This document shows, in pieces, positions 9,211 to 16,876 of a stretch of DNA of 64,000 nt; within the stretch, counting starts at the first letter, position 1; each line of letters begins with the position of its first letter. Position numbers and translations under genes: made by a program. The notes beneath the pieces are model-generated. The model was not told where the DNA came from and ran no database searches. It saw only the letters and a program-made list of their open reading frames with translations. Origin of the DNA: an uncultured Shewanella sp. (GTDB taxonomy: Bacteria > Pseudomonadota > Gammaproteobacteria > Enterobacterales > Shewanellaceae); NCBI RefSeq assembly GCF_947497935.1, contig NZ_CANMIO010000011.1, positions 1 to 64,000 of the forward strand, in the 5' to 3' direction.

Positions 9211-10251
9211 TTAACGCAACATAAAGCCATTTTGGAACACATCATCAGGATCGATAAAGAACTGGTGCTTACCTGTGATGTAAGAGCGACCCGAAACCTC
9301 TGGTATCACCCCCTGCTTGCCATAAAACTCAGACTCTGAAGATGCACTGACAATCATTCTGCCATCCACTATGCTTTCTATCATTATAGGTGTGTTTAAA
9401 GCGACCTCCCCTTTGGCGTGTAATAACGCCACCCGGCCTGCAACTCCAGTCCCAGTTGGTGAGCGGTCCACCTCTCCATCAGCAAACACACACACATGTC
9501 TGGAGTGCGCCTCAGGGTTAGTCACCTTCTTAGAAGTAAAGATGGTGCCATATAAAAAGCTCAAGTCCTCTTCAAGGGGATGCACTAACGTATGTGTTGC
9601 CATTACAGCATGCTTAATGCGTCGCCCAACATCAATTAACTGCGCAACATTATCTTGACCGCAACTAACACCATGAGCGTCGGCATCAACATACGCATAA
9701 TAGGCCCCACCAAATCCAATATCGTAGCGCACCTCGCCAAAGCCCGGCACATTAACCTTGCAATCCAACGCGTCAGCCCATGAATCTACATTTTTAAAAC
9801 TTGCATGAATGTTACCTTGCGGATCTCGATACGCTTTTGCGGTAATCAAACCTGCTGGCGCATCGATTTTTATCGTGCGTGGCTCTTGACCTAAATCGAT
9901 AGAACTGGTTTGGCACATCACCTTAACTAAGGCCAAAATCCCGTGGCCACACATGCTGCTATAACCTTCGTTGTGCAGGAAAAGCACACCAAAATCGGCC
10001 TCTTCCGTTACAGCCTCAGTAATAAGTGCACCATACATATCAGCATGCCCTCTTGGCTCATGCATTAGTAATTTACGATAAATATCAAGGTTTTGCTGCA
10101 CATATTGGCGTTTCTCTAAGATAGTTGAACCTTTGATCTCTGGATATCCCGAAATAATAATCCTCAACGGCTCCCCTTCAGTGTGAGCATCAATGGTGAC
10201 AAAATCTTTGAAATTGCTCGATAAATTCGGGGTTATTGTGATCGACTGCAT
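9211..10251 (-). CDS. trans-3-hydroxy-L-proline dehydratase (proline racemase superfamily)
   Basis: Proline racemase, 4-hydroxyproline epimerase and trans-3-hydroxyproline dehydratase share one fold and differ in two catalytic residues. Here the first site is Cys101 in SSMCGHG. The second site is Thr266 in DRSPTGTG, instead of cysteine. A Cys/Thr pair is the signature of the dehydratase, which turns trans-3-hydroxy-L-proline into pyrroline-2-carboxylate (the human L3HYPDH type). The length of 346 residues is typical. It is first in a minus-strand operon with the DadA-like gene, and its promoter faces the epimerase operon across a region with GntR-type palindromes. No pyrroline-2-carboxylate reductase is in the window. 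Confidence 0.88.
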   Translation of the reverse strand: MQSITITPNLSSNFKDFVTIDAHTEGEPLRIIISGYPEIKGSTILEKRQYVQQNLDIYRKLLMHEPRGHADMYGALITEAVTEEADFGVLFLHNEGYSSMCGHGILALVKVMCQTSSIDLGQEPRTIKIDAPAGLITAKAYRDPQGNIHASFKNVDSWADALDCKVNVPGFGEVRYDIGFGGAYYAYVDADAHGVSCGQDNVAQLIDVGRRIKHAVMATHTLVHPLEEDLSFLYGTIFTSKKVTNPEAHSRHVCVFADGEVDRSPTGTGVAGRVALLHAKGEVALNTPIMIESIVDGRMIVSASSESEFYGKQGVIPEVSGRSYITGKHQFFIDPDDVFQNGFMLR

Positions 10252-10282
10252 ATTTTTATTGCTCCAGAGTTAACATTTGGAT

Positions 10283-10294
10283 ATTGTATACAAT
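10283..10294. promoter_or_regulatory. Candidate GntR/FCD operator
   Basis: ATTGTATACAAT is a perfect 12-bp palindrome 32 bases upstream of the dehydratase start. TTGTATACAA-type palindromes are common operators of FCD-class GntR regulators, and a gene for one lies at 13466 in this locus. Binding by that regulator is an inference. Confidence 0.6.
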
Positions 10295-10363
10295 AATTAC
10301 TGTGGTTTTAGTAGTATTAATTTAGATACATTCCCCAAACAAAAGGGTTTCAATTTAAATACA

Positions 10364-10375
10364 TGCGTATACAAT
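10364..10375. promoter_or_regulatory. Second, imperfect GntR-type operator
   Basis: GTATACAAT repeats the central core and right half of the palindrome at 10283, with a degenerate left half (TGC instead of ATT). The centres are 81 bp apart, close to eight helical turns, so a looped repressor complex over the divergent promoters is possible. Confidence 0.45.
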
Positions 10376-10428
10376 ATACCAATACACACCTAACTCCAAA
10401 CGCTACATAGCAGTAATAGAAGCTTAAT

Positions 10429-10633
10429 ATGAAAGTGGATTGGCAAGGTGTTTTCCAGCAATCTCAACACAATTTATGTATCAAGTTTACAGAGCAAATC
10501 TGTTGACCGTGGTAGTGAAAACGTACGTCTACCTCGTCTAACACTTATCGGTGAAGAGCGTGCATACGTTGAGCAAGTGATCGCTCATGCACTAGAAACT
10601 CGCATAGATTTGGACAAGTACAATATCGACTAA
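10429..10633 (+). pseudogene. Remnant of a DapA-family deaminase (pyrroline-4-hydroxy-2-carboxylate deaminase type)
   Basis: The relic begins at ATG 10429 with MKVDWQGVF and continues after a one-base loss near 10455 as PAISTQF. Together these give the usual N-terminus of hydroxyproline-locus DapA homologues. The sequence then jumps to C-terminal material: IKFTEQ in the first frame, and, after another frameshift near 10502, VDRGSENVRLPRL...GEERAYVEQVIAHALETRIDL up to the stop at 10633. About 65 codons remain of a protein normally near 300 residues, so some 700 bp were lost internally. Pieces lie in three frames and a TGA interrupts at 10504. The intact enzyme would make alpha-ketoglutarate semialdehyde from the DadA product. 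Family assignment rests on recalled motifs. Confidence 0.75.
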
Positions 10634-10651
10634 TTAAAGTTTGATGTTTAT

Positions 10652-10689
10652 AAAGCCAGCCATTTAATGCAAATTAAACGACTGGTTTT
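10652..10689 (+). terminator. Long hairpin with T tail after the deaminase relic
   Basis: A 17-position stem begins AAAGCCAG (652) and closes with CTGGTTTT (682-689), with two mismatches and a 4-base loop. The 3' arm ends in TTTT. It lies between the relic and the epimerase gene, so it could be the old deaminase terminator or an attenuator. If it works, the epimerase needs its own promoter in 10690-10740. Confidence 0.5.
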
Positions 10690-10746
10690 GATCACGATAT
10701 CGCTAACAATAACGAAAATAATAATGATAACAATGGAGTGTTTTAC

Positions 10747-11748
10747 ATGCTAAAAGGCACGTTTTTTTGCGTTGATGCTCATACCTGTGGCAATCCTGTC
10801 AGACTAGTAACAAGCGGACACCCTCACCTTCTCGGTGATAACATGAGCGATAAACGCCAACATTTTCTTCGAGAGTATGATTGGATCCGTAAAGCCTTGA
10901 TGTTTGAACCTCGCGGTCACGACATGATGTCAGGTGCTTTTCTTTACCCTCCTTGCTCAGACAACGCCGACGCTTCAATCCTATTTATCGAAACCAGTGG
11001 CTGCTTACCTATGTGCGGCCATGGCACCATAGGCACCATCACCGCCGCCATCGAGTCAGGCTTATTAACGGCTAAAACACCTGGACAACTCATTATCGAT
11101 GTTCCAGCCGGACAGATAAAAATTGATTATCAGCAAACAGGTGAAAAGGTCGACTGGGTAAAAATTTATAATGTCGCCGCCTACTTAGCTCATCAGGATC
11201 AAATCTTAGACATTCCAGGCCTTGGCACACTTAAAGTAGACGTGTCATATGGTGGTAACTATTACGTTATTGTCGATCCACAAGAGAATTTCCCAGGGCT
11301 TCGTCACTGGAGTGCCGGTGACATTTTAAAGTGGAGCCCGATTGTAAGAGAAGTCGCCCAGCAACAACTTACTTGTGTTCATCCTGATGATCCTACTGTC
11401 AATGGCGTGAGTCATGTACTTTGGACTGGTGACACCATTAGTGATGGCTCCGACGGTGCCAATGCAGTTTTCTATGGCGACAAAGCCATTGACCGCTCTC
11501 CTTGTGGTACGGGAACCAGCGCACGTCTAGCACAGTTATTTACCAAAGGCTTACTCAGCGTGGGTGATGAATACACCCATGAAAGCATTATCGGTAGCCA
11601 GTTTATCGGCCGCATAGAAGCAGAAACTACAGTCGGCGAACATAGAGCAATTATGCCAAGTATCAAAGGCTGGGCACGGATCATCGGCAAGAACGCAATT
11701 ACCGTAGATGATAACGACCCTTATGCATTCGGTTTCCAGGTAGTGTAA
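10747..11748 (+). CDS. 4-hydroxyproline 2-epimerase (proline racemase family)
   Basis: This cofactor-independent epimerase interconverts trans-4-hydroxy-L-proline and cis-4-hydroxy-D-proline, the first step of hydroxyproline use. Both catalytic cysteines are present: Cys90 in LPMCGHG and Cys253 in DRSPCGTGTSAR. This separates it from the Cys/Thr dehydratase at 9211. The ATG at 10747 has GGAG 8 bases upstream; a GTG three codons earlier is less likely. The product is 333 residues. It is followed after 42 bases by the semialdehyde dehydrogenase, so the two are probably one operon. Proline racemase activity is the main alternative, but the context favours hydroxyproline. Confidence 0.88.
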   Translation: MLKGTFFCVDAHTCGNPVRLVTSGHPHLLGDNMSDKRQHFLREYDWIRKALMFEPRGHDMMSGAFLYPPCSDNADASILFIETSGCLPMCGHGTIGTITAAIESGLLTAKTPGQLIIDVPAGQIKIDYQQTGEKVDWVKIYNVAAYLAHQDQILDIPGLGTLKVDVSYGGNYYVIVDPQENFPGLRHWSAGDILKWSPIVREVAQQQLTCVHPDDPTVNGVSHVLWTGDTISDGSDGANAVFYGDKAIDRSPCGTGTSARLAQLFTKGLLSVGDEYTHESIIGSQFIGRIEAETTVGEHRAIMPSIKGWARIIGKNAITVDDNDPYAFGFQVV

Positions 11749-11790
11749 CCCTACAGAATTACTAATTGAGCTTTAAACTCAGGAGCAAAC

Positions 11791-13356
11791 ATGACAGATT
11801 TAACCCAAGTTGCTATTTCAGGCCAACACTTTATTAATGGTGCATGGACTAACGAGTCAACCGACTTTAGCAGTACTAATCCTGTAACCAACGAAGCACT
11901 CACATGGCGCTTTGCAAATGCAAGCCAAAGTGTCGTTGAAAGTGCTACGGCTGCCGCTAAACAAGCTTTTGTTCAATACCGTAGCCTTGCGCCTACTCGC
12001 CGTGCAGAGTTTTTAGAGGCGATTGCCGATGAAATTCAAGCTGACATAGCAGCAATTACTGAGACGGCTCATTTAGAAACAGGTTTACCTATGGCGCGCC
12101 TTCAAGGTGAAACTGGACGTACTTGTGGTCAACTAAGATTATTCGCTGGCAACTTAAGAAACCCTATCGATAACCGCTATGTAGATCTTGCTAACCCAGA
12201 AAGAAAGCCTCTGCCAAAGCCTGACACCAGATTGACTACCCTGCCACTTGGCCCTGTTGCTGTTTTTGGTGCATCTAACTTCCCACTTGCATTTTCAACT
12301 GCAGGTGGCGACACAGCATCGGCACTTGCTGCCGGCTGTACGATTGTTGTTAAAGGCCATCCAGCGCATGCCGCAACCAGCGAACTTGTCAGCCGAGCAA
12401 TCGAACGTGCAGCAATTAAGTGCGATATGCCAAACGGCGTTTTTAATCTGGTACAAGGTTTTGCACCTGAGGTGTCAACAACACTCGTCACTGACCCAGC
12501 CATCAAAGCCGTAGGCTTTACTGGTTCGCTTAAAGTTGGCCGTATCTTATCTGACCTATGTGCCGCACGTGCTGAACCTATTCCATTTTATGGCGAATTA
12601 GGTTCAATCAATCCACAATTTATCTTAGCTGAGATCTTAGAAGAGCAAGCTGAAAGCTTAGCATCGACTCAAGTTCAATCTATGCTGATGGGACACGGAC
12701 AATTCTGTACTAGCCCTGGTGTCATCGTCGCTGTAAAAGGTGATGCACTTAACCGCTACAAGGCAACTTTGGCACAAGATGTTGCATCTCAAAGTGCAGC
12801 AAGTATGCTGACTGCCGGTATCGCCAGCACTTACCAAGCGCAAATTGAAGCGCTAGTGGCTAACCCTAAAATCGAGCTTATCGCTCAAGGCGAGTCTTCG
12901 CCTGCTAACCACTTTACTCGCCCAACAGCATTAAAAGTGTCAGCAAGTGACTTCATCAATTCTGTCGAAATTCAGCAAGAAGTGTTCGGTCCATGTGCTG
13001 TCTTGGTCGAGTGTGATGACCGTGCTCAGATGCAGACTATTGCCGAACAACTTGAAGGGCAACTTACCGCATCGGTACACGGTTTAGAGTCTGAAATCAC
13101 AGAAAATAGAACCCTTATTGAAGCCATAGCATTCAATGTTGGCCGTTTGATTTTCAACCAGATGCCAACAGGTGTTGAAGTGTGCCATACCATGAACCAC
13201 GGTGGTCCATACCCAGCCAGTACCGATAGCCGTACAACCTCAGTAGGCTCTGCTGCAATGGCACGATTTGAGCGACCTATTTGTTATCAAAATATGCCAA
13301 ATGCACTGCTACCAACTCGCGTTACTGAAGGCCAAACTGGCGTCATTACGTTTTAA
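11791..13356 (+). CDS. Alpha-ketoglutaric semialdehyde dehydrogenase (aldehyde dehydrogenase family)
   Basis: This cytosolic NAD(P)-dependent enzyme should oxidise 2,5-dioxopentanoate to 2-oxoglutarate, the last step of hydroxyproline degradation. The protein is 521 residues, longer than a standard aldehyde dehydrogenase but typical of the type III KGSADH group. PVAVFGASNFPLAFSTAGGDTASALAAG is the cofactor-binding region, Glu269 in FYGELGSINPQF is the general base and Cys306 in GHGQFCTSPG is the nucleophile. An AGGAG site precedes the ATG. It lies in one operon with the epimerase and just before the GntR gene. Its substrate supply here is doubtful because the deaminase is a relic. Confidence 0.88.
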   Translation: MTDLTQVAISGQHFINGAWTNESTDFSSTNPVTNEALTWRFANASQSVVESATAAAKQAFVQYRSLAPTRRAEFLEAIADEIQADIAAITETAHLETGLPMARLQGETGRTCGQLRLFAGNLRNPIDNRYVDLANPERKPLPKPDTRLTTLPLGPVAVFGASNFPLAFSTAGGDTASALAAGCTIVVKGHPAHAATSELVSRAIERAAIKCDMPNGVFNLVQGFAPEVSTTLVTDPAIKAVGFTGSLKVGRILSDLCAARAEPIPFYGELGSINPQFILAEILEEQAESLASTQVQSMLMGHGQFCTSPGVIVAVKGDALNRYKATLAQDVASQSAASMLTAGIASTYQAQIEALVANPKIELIAQGESSPANHFTRPTALKVSASDFINSVEIQQEVFGPCAVLVECDDRAQMQTIAEQLEGQLTASVHGLESEITENRTLIEAIAFNVGRLIFNQMPTGVEVCHTMNHGGPYPASTDSRTTSVGSAAMARFERPICYQNMPNALLPTRVTEGQTGVITF

Positions 13357-13370
13357 GTATGTCAAAAATG

Positions 13371-13399
13371 TGAAAGGGAAACCTATGGTTTCCCTTTCA
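13371..13399 (+). terminator. Perfect 13-bp hairpin after the dehydrogenase gene
   Basis: TGAAAGGGAAACC and GGTTTCCCTTTCA form a perfect 13-bp stem around a TAT loop, 15 bases after the stop. Only a short T-rich tail follows (TTATAAT). It could be a weak terminator or an mRNA 3'-end stabiliser, and TATAAT at 13401 might serve the regulator gene. Confidence 0.6.
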
Positions 13400-13465
13400 T
13401 TATAATGGCATTAGCGGTAACCTAGGACGGATCAACTTGTATAAATAACAAAAAAATCGGGAACT

Positions 13466-14137
13466 ATGAGCAGAACAACACCTATCGTCCATAAAACTCG
13501 CACACAAATTGTGGTCGAGGTGCTTAGGGAAAAAATCCTTTCCGGTGAAATTGCGGCAGGAAAGCCTTTACGTCAAAGCGCCTTAGCTGATGAACTAAAT
13601 GTTAGCCGAATTCCGGTCAGAGAAGCCTTATTGCAACTGGAAGCCGAAGGCTTAGTAAAATTTGAAGCCCATAAAGGCGCGACAGCAACACTCTTGTCTG
13701 CTGAACATGTCACCGAACTTTTTGAATTACGAGCACTGATCGAAGGCGACTTACTCGCGAAGTCGATACCTAACTTAAGTGAAGAAGATCTCAATCAAGC
13801 CGAAAGTATTCTGCAAGAGATGGATGCGGCTTTCCAAGATAAAGATCAAGTTGAAAACTGGAGTGGATTAAACTCAAAATTTCATACTTGCCTTTACAGT
13901 GCGGCGAACCGTCCACACACACTTGAAGTTGTTCAAGGATTAAATACTAGTTGTGACCGTTACGTTCGATTGCAACTATTTCTGGCTAGCGGTGTACCTA
14001 AGGCTCAACAAGATCACCGTGAGATACTTGAATATTGTAAGAAGAAAGATGTTGAAAAAGCCGTCGAGATTTTACGCGCGCATATCTTACACGCTGCCGC
14101 AGCGATCCGCGTATTAGTTAGCCAACAAGACGACTAG
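13466..14137 (+). CDS. GntR-family transcriptional regulator, FCD subgroup
   Basis: The N-terminal 75 residues are a winged helix (IAAGKPLRQSALADELNVSRIPVREALLQLEAEGLV, a classic GntR helix-turn-helix). The remaining all-helical part (VTELFELRALIEGDLLAKSIPN... to HILHAAAAIRVL) is an FCD ligand-binding domain, whose conserved histidines usually hold a metal and a carboxylate ligand. The length of 223 residues is typical. It follows the semialdehyde dehydrogenase and is the only regulator in the locus. I infer that it controls the divergent hydroxyproline promoters through the palindromes at 10283 and 10364. Confidence 0.88.
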   Translation: MSRTTPIVHKTRTQIVVEVLREKILSGEIAAGKPLRQSALADELNVSRIPVREALLQLEAEGLVKFEAHKGATATLLSAEHVTELFELRALIEGDLLAKSIPNLSEEDLNQAESILQEMDAAFQDKDQVENWSGLNSKFHTCLYSAANRPHTLEVVQGLNTSCDRYVRLQLFLASGVPKAQQDHREILEYCKKKDVEKAVEILRAHILHAAAAIRVLVSQQDD

Positions 14138-14190
14138 CTCACTGTTTGATTAGCATGATCTTTGCTAAGCTTCACTTATACAGATCCCAT

Positions 14191-14217
14191 AAGGCAGAGC
14201 TCAGGTTCTGCCTTTTT
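14191..14217 (+). terminator. Terminator of the GntR gene
   Basis: AAGGCAGA and TCTGCCTT form an 8-bp stem with an 8-base loop, followed by a T run. It separates the hydroxyproline locus from the FabH-like gene. Confidence 0.85.
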
Positions 14218-14237
14218 AATTGATAGAGAATACCTAG

Positions 14238-15302
14238 ATGCAGTACGCCACAATTACTGGTTGGGGAAAGTGTGTTCCGCCCGCCACCCTAACAAATCAT
14301 GATCTTGCAACATTTATCGAAACTTCTGACGAATGGATTAAACCACGTACAGGGATCAGTCAAAGACACATTAGCCACGTAGATACGTCTGCGCTAGCCT
14401 CTGTTGCCGCAAAGCGAGCACTCGCAGCTGCGGGGATCGATGGTAGTGAGCTAGACATGATTATTCTTGCCACTGCGACTCCAGATACCCTGATCCCAAA
14501 TATCGCTTCAACAGTACAAGCCGAAGTCGGCGCAACCTGTGCAGCTTTTGATATCAACGCCGCATGTAGTGGCTTTTTATATGGCCTAGGCCTAGGTAGT
14601 TCACAGATCAAGAGTGGACAATGTAAGAAGGTACTCGTGATCGGCGCTGAGCGTCTTTCATTCTTCCTAGATTGGTCTCGTCGTGACACAGCTGTACTTT
14701 TCGGTGACGGCGCCGGTGCAGTAGTGTTAGAAGCAACTGACGAAGCGATTGGTGTATTGGGCTATGAGCTAAATAACGATCCTGATGGCCGTGATATCCT
14801 AAAAGCTGGGTTTGGTACGGCTATGGATAGATTCGAAGCCTCATCTTTAGATTTTTATATCGAATTTAACGGCCAAGAGATCTTTAAGCGTGCTATCGCA
14901 GGCATGGGTAAATTAAGCACTAAAGTTATTGAAAAGTGCGGTATCGATAAAGAAGAGATCGATTGGGTTATTCCTCATCAGGCGAACGAACGTATTATCG
15001 ATACGTTAATTAGCCGCATGAAGATCCCGAAAGAAAAAGCGGTTGTGAACATTGCCAACTATGGTAACACTTCTGCAGCGACCATTCCGATTGCGATCTG
15101 TGACGCCCTAGAGCAAGGTAAAATTCAGCCGAATCAAACCATTTTATCTTGTGCATTTGGTGCAGGCCTAACGTCTGCTGCAGCCTTGATAAAATGGGGT
15201 GATAGAGTCACACCAATTCACACTAGCGATGCAGAGTTACCACCTTGTGATAAGACTGGTATTGAGCTTGTTGCTAAAGCAGTAAAACACTTCTGCGGCT
15301 AA
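14238..15302 (+). CDS. 3-oxoacyl-ACP synthase III (FabH-like)
   Basis: This thiolase-fold condensing enzyme has the complete FabH triad: Cys110 in NAACSGFLYGL, His247 in IPHQANERII and Asn277 in NYGNTSAA. ETSDEWIKPRTGI and NGQEIFKRAI are also typical. The 354 residues exceed the roughly 317 of E. coli FabH, with about 30 extra C-terminal residues (HTSDAELPPCDKTGIELVAKAVKHF). The gene stands alone between two terminators, not in the plsX-fabH-fabD cluster. It is therefore probably an accessory KASIII, for example for branched, medium-chain or specialised acyl primers, rather than the housekeeping enzyme. Confidence 0.85.
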   Translation: MQYATITGWGKCVPPATLTNHDLATFIETSDEWIKPRTGISQRHISHVDTSALASVAAKRALAAAGIDGSELDMIILATATPDTLIPNIASTVQAEVGATCAAFDINAACSGFLYGLGLGSSQIKSGQCKKVLVIGAERLSFFLDWSRRDTAVLFGDGAGAVVLEATDEAIGVLGYELNNDPDGRDILKAGFGTAMDRFEASSLDFYIEFNGQEIFKRAIAGMGKLSTKVIEKCGIDKEEIDWVIPHQANERIIDTLISRMKIPKEKAVVNIANYGNTSAATIPIAICDALEQGKIQPNQTILSCAFGAGLTSAAALIKWGDRVTPIHTSDAELPPCDKTGIELVAKAVKHFCG

Positions 15303-15328
15303 CGCTAAAGTTTGTACTCGCATGAACT

Positions 15329-15358
15329 AAAAAACACCGATTCATATCGGTGTTTTTT
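15329..15358 (+). terminator. Bidirectional terminator between the FabH-like and LRAT-like genes
   Basis: AAAAAACACCGAT and ATCGGTGTTTTTT form a long stem around TCAT with T runs on both strands. It lies between convergent genes and can serve both. Confidence 0.92.
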
Positions 15359-15388
15359 TATAGCCATTAAATATGGTTATGATTAGTA

Positions 15389-15967
15389 TTATAAGTCCAA
15401 CTCATCCCAATATACCGCCTGAGAAAAATAACTACCTATCTGATTATTAAGCTTACTGAAGCTTGATAAAGCCCGGTCTTCGCCACTTAAACACTGCCAA
15501 ACGAAGCGATGGCAATTATTATCAAACAAGTCATAATCTCGATAATTGAAAATGGACTGCTTAGCTCTTTCGAGCACTTTCTCACCAATTAATGCTTGAT
15601 GCTGATGATCACAGGCTTGGTAGATACGGCTTCCCGTACGCCCAGCCAAGAAACGCTGTACCGATACTGCGCGAACCAAACCACTACCGTGTAACTCCAC
15701 CAGCGTATTATCACCAATCCAGATCCCAGTATGCTCAATCACGCCAAATACAAAACAACAAACAATACCACCAGGTTCGGGTGCTACCATCTTGCCGCCA
15801 GTTTTCCAGAGGCTAGGAGCAAGTTCAGCCGATTGCCCCAAGCGATGTTCACTATTGGCCTGTCCCAGCATACGCTTCATAGCTATGGTTTTTTGCTTCT
15901 CTCGCTCTTCGGCAACAATCGCCGCGCCAACCGCAGCAGCCCCTAACCAAATTAACGGAAATGCCAT
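15389..15967 (-). CDS. LRAT-like (papain-like, NlpC/P60-related) domain protein
   Basis: The central region shows the two blocks of the LRAT fold: IEHTGIWIGDNTLVELHGSG with the likely catalytic His79, and LFDNNCHRFVWQCL with the likely nucleophile Cys152. That order, His before Cys, is the circularly permuted arrangement of lecithin:retinol acyltransferase relatives. The first 19 residues are hydrophobic (PLIWLGAAAVGAAIVA) and could be a membrane anchor. The following EEREKQKTIAMKRML is helical and charged. Related proteins act as acyltransferases, phospholipases or hydrolases. Which applies here cannot be read from the sequence. The gene is single and convergent to the FabH-like gene. Confidence 0.72.
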   Translation of the reverse strand: MAFPLIWLGAAAVGAAIVAEEREKQKTIAMKRMLGQANSEHRLGQSAELAPSLWKTGGKMVAPEPGGIVCCFVFGVIEHTGIWIGDNTLVELHGSGLVRAVSVQRFLAGRTGSRIYQACDHQHQALIGEKVLERAKQSIFNYRDYDLFDNNCHRFVWQCLSGEDRALSSFSKLNNQIGSYFSQAVYWDELDL

Positions 15968-16319
15968 CTACCCACCCTATTATCTATCCGAAATCATTCA
16001 CTAACATCCGAGTTTAGCTAACTACGCTTAGCGAATAACTGCACAGCTAACTGTATTCACACTCACTATAGTTAATATATCCAATGGTTTTCAGTCTATG
16101 AAGACTAAAAATGTAACTAATCCTATTGCAAGTACGTTAATTATTGCCCCTTTTACTCTAAGCAAAACCGACAAGCGGTCATTATTAAAGCTTAATCTTT
16201 ATGAGATTTCCCCCCATAGAGTCAAGCTCAACAACTAGAGTTAATTTATCGCTAACACGTTGAATTAAGGATTTTAATACACTACCTTAATATAGAAGGA
16301 TTAAGCATAGGAGTCATTG
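15968..16319. other. Divergent intergenic region, LRAT-like gene / H-NOX
   Basis: About 350 bases are A+T rich and must hold the promoters for both divergent genes. The H-NOX ribosome site AGGAG is at its right edge. I see no convincing sigma70 pair, operator palindrome or credible gene; a 46-codon frame at 16098 lacks a ribosome site. Confidence 0.6.
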
Positions 16320-16856
16320 ATGAAAGGAATTATCTTCGCTGAGTTTCTCGATCTCGTAGAGGACACTTTTGGGCTAGATATTTGCCAGAAGATGTTAGAT
16401 GAGAACGAAAATGACGGGGTATATACCAGTGTTGGCACCTATGATCACAAAGATCTAGTCAAGCTCATTATTAGCCTGAGTAAATTGACCGGAGTCTCGG
16501 CTGATGAGTTACAGAGGATCTATGGAAAATCGGTTTTTAACACTTTATATAACAGCTTACCGGGTCTCGAAGGCAAAGCCGATTCCACCTTCAGCTTTAT
16601 CAAGAGTGTAGAAGAGTACATTCATATTGAAGTGAAAAAACTCTATCCTAATGCCAACCCTCCTAGTTTCAATTTTATTTCAGCAAGTAAAACTCGATTA
16701 GTTATGGATTACCTGTCTGCCCGTTGTATGTCTCACGTATGCTTGGGGCTTATTCAAGGATGTGCTGATCACTTTGCAGAAAATATCAATATTCAAATGG
16801 ACTCTATCAACGACGAGCAGTCGCAAGTACGCTTTACCATCACTAGACTCGACTAG
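16320..16856 (+). CDS. hnoX: H-NOX heme nitric oxide-binding sensor
   Basis: This cytoplasmic heme protein of 178 residues binds NO at a ferrous heme and controls a partner kinase. The proximal ligand is His102 in EEYIHIEVKKLYP. The heme-propionate motif YxSxR is Tyr131-Ser133-Arg135 in DYLSAR. These positions match canonical H-NOX numbering. Residue 140 is Val, whereas O2-binding H-NOX proteins carry a distal Tyr140, so this one should select NO over O2. The ATG at 16320 is preceded by AGGAG at normal spacing; the upstream TTG codon is not needed. The hybrid kinase follows after 20 bases, as in other H-NOX/kinase pairs. Confidence 0.92.
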   Translation: MKGIIFAEFLDLVEDTFGLDICQKMLDENENDGVYTSVGTYDHKDLVKLIISLSKLTGVSADELQRIYGKSVFNTLYNSLPGLEGKADSTFSFIKSVEEYIHIEVKKLYPNANPPSFNFISASKTRLVMDYLSARCMSHVCLGLIQGCADHFAENINIQMDSINDEQSQVRFTITRLD

Positions 16857-16876
16857 TTTCAGTGTGAGCACCAATT

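Noticed and set aside
10448..10633. A real 61-residue gene at the deaminase relic
   Set aside because: Its C-terminal 40 residues look like a DapA-family tail, the N-terminal family motif lies in other frames just upstream, and there is no ribosome site for its GTG.
16098..16238. 46-codon plus-strand frame upstream of H-NOX
   Set aside because: It has no ribosome-binding site, no recognisable composition, and lies where the divergent promoters must be.
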